Below, one piece after another: positions 9,830-17,079 of a stretch of DNA of 22,645 bases. The stretch spans positions 1-22,645 of the forward strand of contig JAQGAU010000919.1 in the NCBI GenBank assembly GCA_034698045.1. The letters are read 5' to 3'. Every line of letters begins with the position of its first letter. The stretch's first letter is position 1. The DNA comes from Paramacrobiotus richtersi (taxonomy: Eukaryota > Tardigrada > Eutardigrada > Parachela > Macrobiotidae). Below the pieces are notes generated by a model. That model made no database searches. It was not told the origin of the DNA and worked only from the letters and a program-made list of their open reading frames with translations. The position numbers and the translations under genes are program-made.

Positions 9830-10360
9830 TTACGTCTTCAAGTTTCTGAGCTATTCAAATACAGAAAATTAATAATCTGTTCTAAACGGAAATGGCATCT
9901 GTTTGCAGAGAACCCAAGCTGGTTACTTAGCTCCATCACAATGCAAAATGGCAGAATATTTCGGCTAGTGCCTTCATTCAGTGATGCTTTACGCTTGGCA
10001 AGGCGGAAATCCAGGCGCCAAATATCCAACAACTATAACATCAGGGCCCGCTACTACGGAACTCTCGATCCACTGACAATATGTCGAATACGTTCTTTTA
10101 AAATTAGTTAGCATGGCAATTGCGCTGTCAGCAAATGTACCTATGAACGTTAATAAAGAACTCACGTTGAGCAATTCCAATGTAAACTGATGACTATAAT
10201 AATTATTGGATGCTGCTTGCTAGTAAATGACAACTGGCTGGAGTACTCCTGAAGAAAATTGTTGAGCACCATAAACATGATCTCTTTCGAAACACCAATC
10301 CCGATTGTGTTGCTACGCAGTTGACATAGAGGTGATACAACAAGAACAACCCACCAGACT
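9830..10360 (-). pseudogene. Decayed membrane-protein gene (block T1), possibly chemoreceptor-like
   Basis: Read on the minus strand from about 10360, one frame gives VSPLCQLRSNT, GVSKEIMFMVLNNFLQEYSS and a hydrophobic run of isoleucines. A second frame continues with HQFTLELLNVSSLLTF and FADSAIAMLTNF, ending about 10085. The duplicate at 21870-22340 encodes the corresponding VTPLC, GVSKSI, NFRQESS, DQFT and FADSAIVIFTKF. The frame breaks fall at different places in the two copies, which argues that a working gene was duplicated and each copy then decayed. Below 10085 a further pair of matching peptides occurs (DFRLAKRKAS here, DFHPSKRAAS there). The C-terminal hydrophobic segment ending in an aromatic F is reminiscent of insect-type gustatory receptors (7tm_7), but the TYxxxxxQF signature is not present and I would not rely on that name. 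Confidence 0.45.
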
Positions 10361-10723
10361 TGATAATATTATACTGACGCAATAACAAGCCAAATATGTT
10401 GCAACAGAAAGTCATGTTTGGCTACGTTTTTCAACAGGCATGAATTCTCAAATCGATGACAGTTGCTGGTTATTGTCCATAAATTTGGTCATTTGTGTTG
10501 GTCATATATCTGTATACAGGCTTTAACTGCAGTTCGGGTCCTTAATGTCTGCACAAAAACGCATCGCTTGCTTTGCACAACTCCGAAAAAAACGATAACC
10601 TATAATGTTCCATGTTAACGCACTACAAACATTTTCCGCGAACAGTTTTGAGTCTTTGATGTAGTTAATTCCTTTTAATGTTACCTACCATATTCGATCA
10701 TAACTCTTGGACTGCTTCAAATA
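10361..10723. other. No gene supported
   Basis: On the minus strand near 10440-10500 a short frame reads TKFMDNNQQLSSI before a stop. It may be an upstream part of the decayed T1 gene. Nothing else is recognisable. Confidence 0.3.
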
Positions 10724-10782
10724 GCGAAAACGGTGTTGCAGTTTATGTGGGCCGCCCACATAAACTGCAACACCATTTTCGC
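10724..10782. repeat. Near-perfect 29-bp palindrome with a 1-base centre
   Basis: The left arm (10724-10752) and right arm (10754-10782) are reverse complements with one mismatch in 29 positions, separated by a single C at 10753. A second, smaller inverted repeat follows directly: TGTGAGCC (10783-10790) and GGCTCACA (10805-10812). There is no loop large enough for a classical stem-loop RNA. It could extrude as a cruciform, be a fold-back element, or be a read or assembly artefact. Confidence 0.9.
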
Positions 10783-10950
10783 TGTGAGCCAAATTCAGTA
10801 ACATGGCTCACACGCAGCCTGCCTCACAGTACCTAGTTATAACAGCTGTAATTGTTGTACTTTGCGGCTGCTCGACTAACAATAAATGGGAGAAATAACG
10901 CTGCTTGCCAAGTACACATCCGTGTTTCGCCCTTAAAAAAACGTAACTCT

Positions 10951-11352
10951 TCATTCATGTGGTATATGTAAAGACACCGTAAAGGGTAAAACCCGAGTTA
11001 TCCGCTTAATTAACTGCCGCTGAAAATGACGTGGGTTTCCAAGGAGTTGCCAGTATCGTTGTGCCAAATTGGATTTTGCCGAGTCTGAATTTCGTGCAGA
11101 GCACTGGTTCGCATGATGGCATCCTTTCCCCTTCTCTTGCGGCAGAACTACCACCTCACTGCATTAAGCTGACCAACTTACCGTCTGCGGTCTGTGCAGT
11201 GTCTTCCTTATGGAAACCACAATCATCAACATGACAACATCTTCTGATCTGATTATAATAGCAGATTGTCGAGTTTTCCTCTCATAATGTGCTGTACCAA
11301 GTACAAATTGAAAGAAAAACAAGCAAATTACCGGAACGCAGGCGAATATGGC
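10951..11352 (-). pseudogene. Cysteine-rich secreted-peptide-like gene, broken
   Basis: On the minus strand a frame opening at 11352 gives a hydrophobic leader (FACVPVICLFFFQFVLGTA). Its expected start methionine codon is ATA (11349-11347). At a GAGAG string (about 11279-11283) the coding signal moves by two bases into a frame reading ICYYNQIRRCCHVDDCGFHK, with a C-x7-CC-x3-C pattern. This meets a strong donor, ACG|GTAAGT, at 11182/11181. A 46-nt intron ending CGCAAG at 11136 would join in frame to 11135-10951, a basic tail with two more cysteines (GCHHANQC). Without splicing, the cysteine frame stops soon after the donor. Missing ATG plus frameshift suggests a pseudogene. Function is unknown. 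Confidence 0.33.
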
Positions 11353-11762
11353 TTACTTCTTGCATTGGGTGAATTTGGCACTTCGGCGGCTTTCGTGTTC
11401 TACTGCTTGGCTGTCTCGAGGAATTGGATAATGCGGCTGTCAGTGCTTATGTAGTTTACTCTCTAGAATAATTCTCTATGGTAGTGAGTTAGTCTACTTC
11501 TTTGTATTCGGCTTTTTTCTGAATCTCGTATACAGTAGCACAATTACGCGCTTTTTTGATAGTGGCTTCGGCCAGTCAGGCGATCTTACCATTCGAAGTG
11601 GTATTCTGTGAGTATTTTTTAAAATGATAAATGAAGTACACTGTGAGATTGGGTTAAGGTCATATGTGCAAAAAATTAAACGACACACAAATTCTTATGC
11701 CCAGCAAACGATGGCACTGGCCGGGCCGGTTTTGATGCATTCGTGCTGGGCCCGCTCGCTGA

Positions 11763-11966
11763 CTAAGCCTTATAGTACTGCAGTTGTCTGTAACTACATC
11801 GGTCACATGCAAAAACGTCCATAGTCATACAAAATCCCGGTGGCCCATTACGAACGGTTTGAAAAAAACCAGGCAAGTAATACCGTTCGCCAGGCCTGCG
11901 GTGTACTAGTTTTCTGCAAAATGTGGAGCTTTCCAAAACAACATCATAAGATGGCCTGCAGCACAT
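11763..11966 (-). CDS. Small cysteine-rich frame, 67 residues
   Basis: ATG-initiated minus-strand frame with good codon composition: MCCRPSYDVVLESSTFCRKL, then GERYYLPGFFQTVRNGPPGF, and CDRCSY near the C-terminus. It has six cysteines. It lacks a signal peptide, so it could be an internal exon of a secreted protein whose first exon lies upstream, or a small cytosolic protein. It lies on the same strand as the broken cysteine-rich gene at 10951-11352, but no splice link is evident. Family not recognised. Confidence 0.4.
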   Translation of the reverse strand: MCCRPSYDVVLESSTFCRKLVHRRPGERYYLPGFFQTVRNGPPGFCMTMDVFACDRCSYRQLQYYKA

Positions 11967-12104
11967 TCGGCTCGATTAGTAAACAACTGCAAGAAAGTAG
12001 CGGGCAATAAAAAAAAGTTACTTTAGAGTTGCTGCTAATTACGGCATTTTGGTACGAAGCCAAGCACGCGAAGAATTGCTTTGTATAATTTAACGGAGAC
12101 AGAT

Positions 12105-12365
12105 TGCACTCCCAGACAGATTAATCAGCCGGGGTCGATCCTAACCAATGTGTAAGACAGGTAAATTGTATCATACCATGAGGTATCATACCATACAATC
12201 ATTAAGAAGACACAAAATAAAAGGCTGACTTTGCTGTCTACTTTTTATGACATATCGGTACACTTTATTGTTGATTACCATCGTTATGTGTGGATTCGAC
12301 TTGGAGCCACGCAAGTTCGGGTTATTTATCGGAGGCACTTTCCACTTCCCAGCCAAACTAATCAA
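12105..12365. repeat. Repeat U, copy 1 (3'-UTR-like)
   Basis: Aligns with 16846-17075. Both start with CCAGACA(A/G)A(C/T)TAATCAGCCGG, share a conserved AATAAA (12216-12221 here), then GATATCGGTA(C/T)AC and GGGTTATTTATCG, and end with another CTTCCCAG(C/A)CAAA string, so the unit is bounded by short direct repeats. In copy 2 the same sequence is the last codons and 3' UTR of the short secreted-peptide gene at 16668. Here the upstream coding part is not recognisable, so this is a leftover 3' end. A local 15-base repetition (GTATCATACCAT) at 12168-12194 is specific to this copy. Confidence 0.7.
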
Positions 12366-12496
12366 TCACAGTCAAACTTAAACGAGAGTGGAAGACAGAC
12401 TAATTAGGTGAATCAGGATTGCAGGCGAATCAAGAACAAACCAGACGATGAGGTTGCTCGGTTCCTGTAGGCGACATTCGGCATACGAGGTACATG

Positions 12497-12504
12497 TATA
12501 AATA
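12497..12504 (+). promoter_or_regulatory. TATA box of the cysteine-rich gene
   Basis: TATAAATA lies 145 bases upstream of the ATG at 12649. A start of transcription about 30 bases downstream would give a 5' UTR of roughly 120 bases. Confidence 0.5.
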
Positions 12505-12648
12505 TACCTTACCATGTCCATAATCCCAAAACTCCATGCGCTAAATAAGTTCATCTAGCGTCGTTTTACTAAACAGTTCGTGTGCTGCCTTATAAGAATC
12601 GGTGGTTTTCTTGGAATCCTGGACCGTTATATCCTGAACGTACTCAAC

Positions 12649-12933
12649 ATGTGGAAAGCGCTTCTTCTCGTTGCAGTCGTTTTGGTGGATGGGATCAGCG
12701 CCAAGGAAGTGTGCTGGTGTCCGTCATGCGTTAGTGACCCCAACATGAAAGCTAATGCGGGAATGTGCGCAGCAAGTTTTGCCGGCTTTATGGATTGTCA
12801 CATTTCCCGGCAGAGGTTCGTCTGTGAAACGCTTGGACGCCAAGAACACAAGAGCCGTTTGATGCACTGCTGCGCGCAACAATGCGATGATACGGACGTG
12901 AGTATCTCGAGACTCGTCTGTGACGAAATCTAA
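12649..12933 (+). CDS. Small secreted cysteine-rich protein, 94 residues
   Basis: The frame opens at 12580 with GTG, but the first ATG is at 12649. From there the protein begins with a classic signal peptide (MWKALLLVAVVLVDGISA, cleavage predicted after residue 18). The mature part of about 76 residues has ten cysteines at residues 22, 24, 27, 40, 50, 59, 74, 75, 79 and 91, enough for five disulfide bonds, with a CC pair. No membrane segment follows, so export is expected. A TATA box lies upstream and an AATAAA (13092-13097) follows the stop, so it is a complete compact gene without an intron. A truncated, frameshifted copy is at 441-917. A possible relative with the same distance from CC to the final LVC is on the minus strand at 13905-14186. 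I do not recognise the family; antimicrobial, inhibitor, structural or toxin-like roles are all open. Confidence 0.75.
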   Translation: MWKALLLVAVVLVDGISAKEVCWCPSCVSDPNMKANAGMCAASFAGFMDCHISRQRFVCETLGRQEHKSRLMHCCAQQCDDTDVSISRLVCDEI

Positions 12934-13328
12934 GCAAGAAGGTCACATTTTCTCAGTGCTGATGGTGGAGATCATTTTGAATGTTAGAATCATTTGTTTC
13001 ACTGGTAATGTGTAATGTATTTTACCCAAAACGTTTCTCGGATTCGTCTGCCATTTGTTAGTGAACAAGGTCTCCTCTTAGTCTTAGAGATAATAAAGGT
13101 CAAAAATCCATTCAAGGTGATACAGCAGATTTGAAAACAAATTCAGTCATTTGATGCGGGTAATAGTACAAACACATAAACTGACACATAAATACTAAGA
13201 AATCAGGATTTTTGCACTTTACTGCACAGTGGAACTATACAGAATTACACCAGTCAGTGACCACTTCGTCATTTCTCGCATTATTAATTATATGGCTCGC
13301 CTGGTATTCTGGAACAACAAGCTTTCGG
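12847..13328. repeat. Duplicated block P, copy 2
   Basis: Covers the 3' third of the cysteine-rich gene and its 3' UTR and aligns with 441-917 at an offset of about 12.4 kb. Similarity stops soon after the shared TATTCTGGAACA string (13304 here, 891 there). Confidence 0.8.
13092..13097 (+). terminator. Polyadenylation signal AATAAA of the cysteine-rich gene
   Basis: AATAAA 158 bases after the stop codon of the cysteine-rich gene. It is not preserved in the decayed duplicate near 675. Confidence 0.5.
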
Positions 13329-13436
13329 TGATGCCGAAAAATAAGAGCAAAACTGCAGCACGCTAAAATAATCTGCAAGATGATTCGATGATTCGAAGGG
13401 ATGTATAAAAGAACAGCACTGTCAGATGCGGGGGCT

Positions 13437-13650
13437 TATTTCACGGGTGTGTGTACGGCGGCAGCATTTGCGCACTTACTGACCGGAGATCCCATTTCTA
13501 CAGGCGTGTATATGTGAATTAAAAGAAAGCGTCCATAATCTAGCCAGTACGCATACGTACGTAAATGTTGACCGCGTATACGCACGCGCAGCTGCTGCAG
13601 CATTTCGAAGTACTTCAACACAAATTACGATGACACTATTTGTGTTATGG
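13437..13650. repeat. Repeat Q, middle copy
   Basis: Matches the first part of QR copies 1 and 3: a GGCAGCATTTGCGCACTTA-like start (compare 5129), an ATCTAGCCAGTA string (compare 17090), AATGTTGACCGCGTA (compare 5236) and CATTTCGAAGTACTTCAACACA (compare 17149). Only the Q part is present; R is missing here and the F-box locus follows instead. Confidence 0.75.
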
Positions 13651-13904
13651 GTATATACCATGGTTGCTTCTCAAAAAATAGCTTACCCCGCCCCTGGTTT
13701 TGTCAGCACGAGCCTGGTTCGTCGAGCCATCATGCCTCATACAACAGCGCATCATCCAGTAGTAATTCCGCTACGCTGCTGACTACGTTCACCGTACAAA
13801 CTGCAGTACTTCGCTGTCCTGCCGCTTAGGGCAGCCGTCATTAGTACAGCAAAAGAGCCATCATGCGCCAGTTACGTCGAGACCCAGACTAAACGAAGTT
13901 TAAG

Positions 13905-14186
13905 TCAACACACTAGCTGCTCTGCCGCTTTGCAAGTCAGTTCCCTGTAATCAGTGCAACACAGCGCCAGACTGCTCAATCGGGTCCTGTCGATTGCACT
14001 GGTGATGGTCCTAATGAACCGCCCTTTGCATTTATAGTTGTACCAGTTGTCCCCGCTTGTGCCTACACTCGCCACTCTCACTGTGCTTTCACATGTGACT
14101 TGAGCCGTAGGCCCATACTTTCCACGGATCTGAATCCGAATGTGCTTTTGATTGCGGCAATCCAGTGCTGTCCGATTGAAAAACAC
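13905..14186 (-). CDS. C-terminal exon of a cysteine-rich, probably secreted protein
   Basis: A minus-strand frame of 93 codons with clear coding character: LDCRNQKHIRIQIRGKYG, then GDNWYNYKCKGRF and LALCCTDYRELTC, ending LVC before the stop. There are seven cysteines (residues 10, 32, 53, 76, 77, 85, 93 of the frame). It has no ATG; an acceptor ACATCTCAG lies directly upstream (14187-14195), so an earlier exon with a signal peptide is expected but was not found. The order CC, C, LVC, with 16 residues from the second C of the pair to the last C, is the same as in the gene at 12649, so the two may be relatives. It lies head to head with the F-box gene: its acceptor overlaps the F-box start codon on the other strand. 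It could instead be a truncated gene copy. Confidence 0.5.
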   Translation of the reverse strand: MFFNRTALDCRNQKHIRIQIRGKYGPTAQVTCESTVRVASVGTSGDNWYNYKCKGRFIRTITSAIDRTRLSSLALCCTDYRELTCKAAEQLVC

Positions 14187-14190
14187 TGAG

Positions 14191-15723
14191 ATGTTTGCTA
14201 AGACGATTTATCAGTGGAATGCGGTAGGCGTAATCCGCAATGACGGCCTCCTGCAGCGTGGCCTCGTTGTGGATAGACAGGAATGTGGAATTCTGGTCGA
14301 TTTCGACGTATCTGGCAAGGAACCCGAGCTGATTCCCTTCGACCGGAACGCATATTTGAGTAACTACAACGCCTCTGATCCTAGAAATACTAGTCTGGAT
14401 AGCCATGATCTAATGATTCTGAGGAAGTTATCCAAGGATCAGCCTTGGCAATGGTGCAGTGGAAGACTATTAGCACCTCGCTGCAGTGATAGCTTCGCAC
14501 TGGTGGAGATGGGAACTGGAAAGGAAGCTATTATGGATTGTGTTCGCTCTGAAGCTATCCGAATAGGATTTTACCACACCGGAACTCCTGTGCGGAAGAA
14601 TGACTTTGTCAGCGAGGAATGTGCTGTTCCTGATGGATTTTTTTACAGCATTCGGTCCATTGAATCTTGGCGTAAACGGTTTCCACGCACACATCCAATC
14701 GGAATTGTGGATAACAGATTCCACTTTCTTCAGCTGCGCTATGATAAATGTCTTGACAGGAGCGAAATGGTAAAAATCGTATCTGATTCGCTGTTTTCCG
14801 TCTTGCTTGAGTTGTACATAAGCAGCTGCGATTGGTTTTAGGCATCAGTTTTGAGAGAAGGCATCCGAAAACCAGACCTGATGGGGAGATGTGCTGGTAT
14901 TTCTGGGCATCGCGCTGCAGAAGATCCGCACTTCAATAACAATGGACAAGAAACACCATCCAAAGAAGACTTGTCCATCCGCAGTCTGCCCCTGGATATT
15001 CTCGGTATGGTGTTCTCTTTCCTCGACGGACGGCAGCGGACTGTAATTCGCTTGGTAAACACTGCTTGGAATTCCAAGATTCTCTCGCCGGAATGCACAA
15101 GAGAAATGGTGGTGGATTTGAGTGTTAGCCACGCGACAGATTGCTGCTACACACTGGGAGCATGGCTGTTTCACTGTCGTACCGAGCGGACGAAGTACGT
15201 TACAGTTATACAGAGGGGAGCCATGCGGCCATTACCCAGGGAGTACATGATCATTCTGCAGACAATCATGGAACTGAAGGGTCCTCTGTCAACCCTGATA
15301 TTGTGCAACATGCAGTTGGAGCCGGGTGTAATCTGTCAGCCGTCTAAATTTGCCATTTCCGAGAATATGCAGAAAGTGTGCCGTCGCCTGATCTTCAAGG
15401 ACGTAACATTTCTGGATTTGTTTGGGCCTTGTGGCCGTTCTGTGTTGACTTGTCGCCCGCGGGCCAATTGGTTCGATGCGGATTTGCGGATTGGATATGG
15501 GAATGTGGATGTTCGCTTGCCGGGCGAATTATTGGATTGTTTTGAGGAATCTGCGGCAGACTTCTCCGATCCGAAGCATTGCTGTATCTTGGAGCGGGTC
15601 TCATCTGCGATGGCGGTGACCAGGAATGTATCTCGCCAGACACAAATCGTCAACGTGAGCGTATTTATCGAAGAACGGGCCTTTTACCTTTTGTTCCAGC
15701 CTGTGCATGACGTCATTTATTAA
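14191..15723 (+). CDS. F-box protein, two exons, 486 residues
   Basis: Model: exon 1 14191-14769, intron 14770-14841 (72 nt, ATG|GTAAAA ... TTGGTTTTAG|GC, phase 0), exon 2 14842-15723. The ATG at 14191 is the first in the open frame, which starts with TTG at 14152. The splice removes the stop at 14839-14841 and joins two long frames without a break. Residues 1-193 form an N-terminal region with two similar-looking beta-rich stretches (VGVIRNDGLLQRGLVVDRQE; WCSGRLLAPRCSDSFALVEM), perhaps Tudor-like or chromo-like barrels. Residues 240-276 are an F-box (SIRSLPLDILGMVFSFLDG, then RTVIRLVNTAWNSKI). The rest is a variable C-terminal region with many cysteines. F-box proteins bind SKP1 in SCF ubiquitin ligases and recruit substrates through the other domains; that role is inferred. 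A fragment of its C-terminal region recurs at 16360. No AATAAA lies close after the stop. Confidence 0.8.
14770..14841 (+). other. Intron of the F-box gene
   Basis: 72 nt, GT at 14770 and AG at 14840-14841 after a pyrimidine-rich TTGGTTTTAG, phase 0. The length is a multiple of three but the intron contains the stop TAG, so unspliced RNA would end at the N-terminal region. Confidence 0.75.
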
Positions 15724-16359
15724 TGAGTGAATAACCTATGCATGACTCAGTATATTATTATTATTATTATTATTATAACAATGCAGTAGCCAAACCCTTT
15801 AGAAGGGACTGCAACGGCTATTGGAAATTTTTAGATTTTGTGAATTTTATAATTTCTTTGGATGATTAATAGATGTAGATGATACTCTTAATCTGCGTTA
15901 ACAACAGTTAGCAAGAATAATTACTATTATAAATGAAGTGACAAATTAATGATAACAGCAGTGGTAAAATGTTAGTAATAACTTCTTTCGTTTCGGTTAT
16001 TTGAAGCGGCTGCGTAGTCCTTGATTGCAGCCTTTTGTACCTCGTTTTTTACTGGTTCTTTTTATAACGATTGCAGGTGTTGAAAGAGTGGCAAAGAAAC
16101 GATGATCGATTTGGATCTAACGCGGGATGGAAACATGTTCAGGCAGCGCAGCTGGACGCAAATCTGCTGACTTTGCGCAGAACTACCATTTCGGCCCTGG
16201 CTTGTTTGACTGATAGATGATTTCCGCAGAGAACGGCAAGCTGGACGATGCTCCAAAATTTAGGGGGAGCTCCGGGGATGCGTGGCCCCTGTATCCCGTA
16301 GTGCTAATTGGTTGATTACTGATTTGTGCTGCTGATGATGCTCAGAAAGCCTGACACTG
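15724..16359. other. F-box 3' flank without a clear gene
   Basis: Begins with a TTA/ATT trinucleotide run at 15754-15776. The rest is AT-rich to about 16020. From 16060 to 16340 the sequence is GC-richer and may be degenerate F-box-gene DNA: the string GCTAATTGGTTGATTACTGATTTG near 16302 resembles 15462-15486 (shown here only as a short landmark, CTAATTGGTT). Confidence 0.4.
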
Positions 16360-16512
16360 CGCGATCGACAAATGTGCAACATGCAGGTCGAGCCAGTAAT
16401 GATCTGTACATCATCCAAATCAGTCATTTCCGACAACATGCAAGAAAATTTGTCGTCGACCGTCAAGAACGTGACAATCCTGAATTTGTTCGAGACTTGT
16501 GGGACTCACTGT
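16360..16512 (+). pseudogene. Displaced fragment of the F-box gene
   Basis: Reads CNMQVEPVMIC, SVISDNMQ and VTILNLFETCG, matching CNMQLEPGVIC, AISENMQ and VTFLDLFGPCG encoded at 15304-15435 in the F-box gene. Only about 50 codons are preserved. The preceding 60 bases resemble a part of the gene that lies downstream of this stretch (about 15460), so the order is scrambled or two partial copies were joined. No F-box or N-terminal region is present, so it is non-functional. Confidence 0.7.
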
Positions 16513-16586
16513 AATAATTATATAGTTATATTCTCTTCTGTCACGCATAAGGTTAACTTACATTCTTTTTGGTTAACATCCGTACT

Positions 16587-16594
16587 TATATATT
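16587..16594 (+). promoter_or_regulatory. Possible TATA box of the short secreted-peptide gene
   Basis: TATATATT about 80 bases upstream of the ATG at 16668, a plausible distance for a short 5' UTR. Confidence 0.35.
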
Positions 16595-16667
16595 AGACGT
16601 TGTACGAGGCAAATTAAAATCTGTTCTGCAGATTTACAAACCAAGAGTTGTACTTCTACATACAAAC

Positions 16668-16874
16668 ATGAAAGTACCAAAGAACATGGACTGCCTGCAT
16701 GTCGGTTTGTTATTTTGGACAGTCGGCGTCAGCATCGGTAAGCAATCTCGTCCACTTCTACAAACTGTGAGGTGTTCAGAGATCCGGTGCGGAAGTGCTG
16801 CTGCAGAACGGTCTTCCGCCATCGTCCCAAAAGCCAGCGGGCATTTCCCAGACAAACTAATCAGCCGGAGTTGA
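16668..16874 (+). CDS. Short secreted peptide, two exons
   Basis: Model: exon 1 16668-16737, intron 16738-16806 (69 nt, ATCG|GTAAGC ... TGCTGCAG), exon 2 16807-16874. Exon 1 encodes an N-terminal signal peptide (MDCLHVGLLFWTVGVS after a short basic start). The splice is phase 1 and joins in frame to ERSSAIVPKASGHFPDKLIS, giving about 46 residues. The intron length is a multiple of three, so the unspliced frame is open too and adds 23 residues, including two cysteines. TATA (16587) and AATAAA (16941) are well placed. The end of exon 2 and the 3' UTR recur at 12105-12365 without the signal-peptide part. The product is unknown. Confidence 0.45.
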   Translation: MKVPKNMDCLHVGLLFWTVGVSIGKQSRPLLQTVRCSEIRCGSAAAERSSAIVPKASGHFPDKLISRS

Positions 16875-17075
16875 TCCTAACTAAGTGCAAGACATGTAAA
16901 CTGTATAACACGAGGTCATGCAATCATTAGGATTAGACAAAATAAAATGGTGACTTCGTTGTCGGTCTTGTTATGAGATATCGGTATACTTTATTGTATC
17001 ATACTGACTGGATTCGACCTGAAGCCAGGCAGTTGTGGGTTATTTATCGCAGGCACTTTTCACTTCCCAGACAAA
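16846..17075. repeat. Repeat U, copy 2 (3' end of the short secreted-peptide gene)
   Basis: Aligns with 12105-12365, including the AATAAA. Here it comprises the last codons and 3' UTR of the gene at 16668 and runs directly into repeat Q/R copy 3 at 17080. Short CTTCCCAGACAAA strings lie at both ends. Confidence 0.7.
16941..16946 (+). terminator. Polyadenylation signal AATAAA
   Basis: AATAAA 67 bases after the stop of the short secreted-peptide gene, conserved in repeat U copy 1 (12216). Confidence 0.5.
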
Positions 17076-17079
17076 AAAA

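Noticed and set aside
12168-12194. GTATCATACCAT repeated, considered as a CRISPR-like or operator array
   Set aside because: Only two copies, no spacers, and specific to one copy of repeat U, so it is a small tandem duplication.
14089-14724. Long frames on the minus strand under F-box exon 1
   Set aside because: They mirror a strongly coding plus-strand exon. Only the frame at 13905-14186, almost entirely upstream of the F-box ATG, has its own coding features.
15336-15653. A 105-codon minus-strand frame in F-box exon 2
   Set aside because: Antisense shadow of the F-box exon, with no signal of its own.
15754-15776. ATT/TTA trinucleotide run, considered as a terminator or regulatory repeat
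   Set aside because: It is a short microsatellite in the 3' flank of the F-box gene without further structure.
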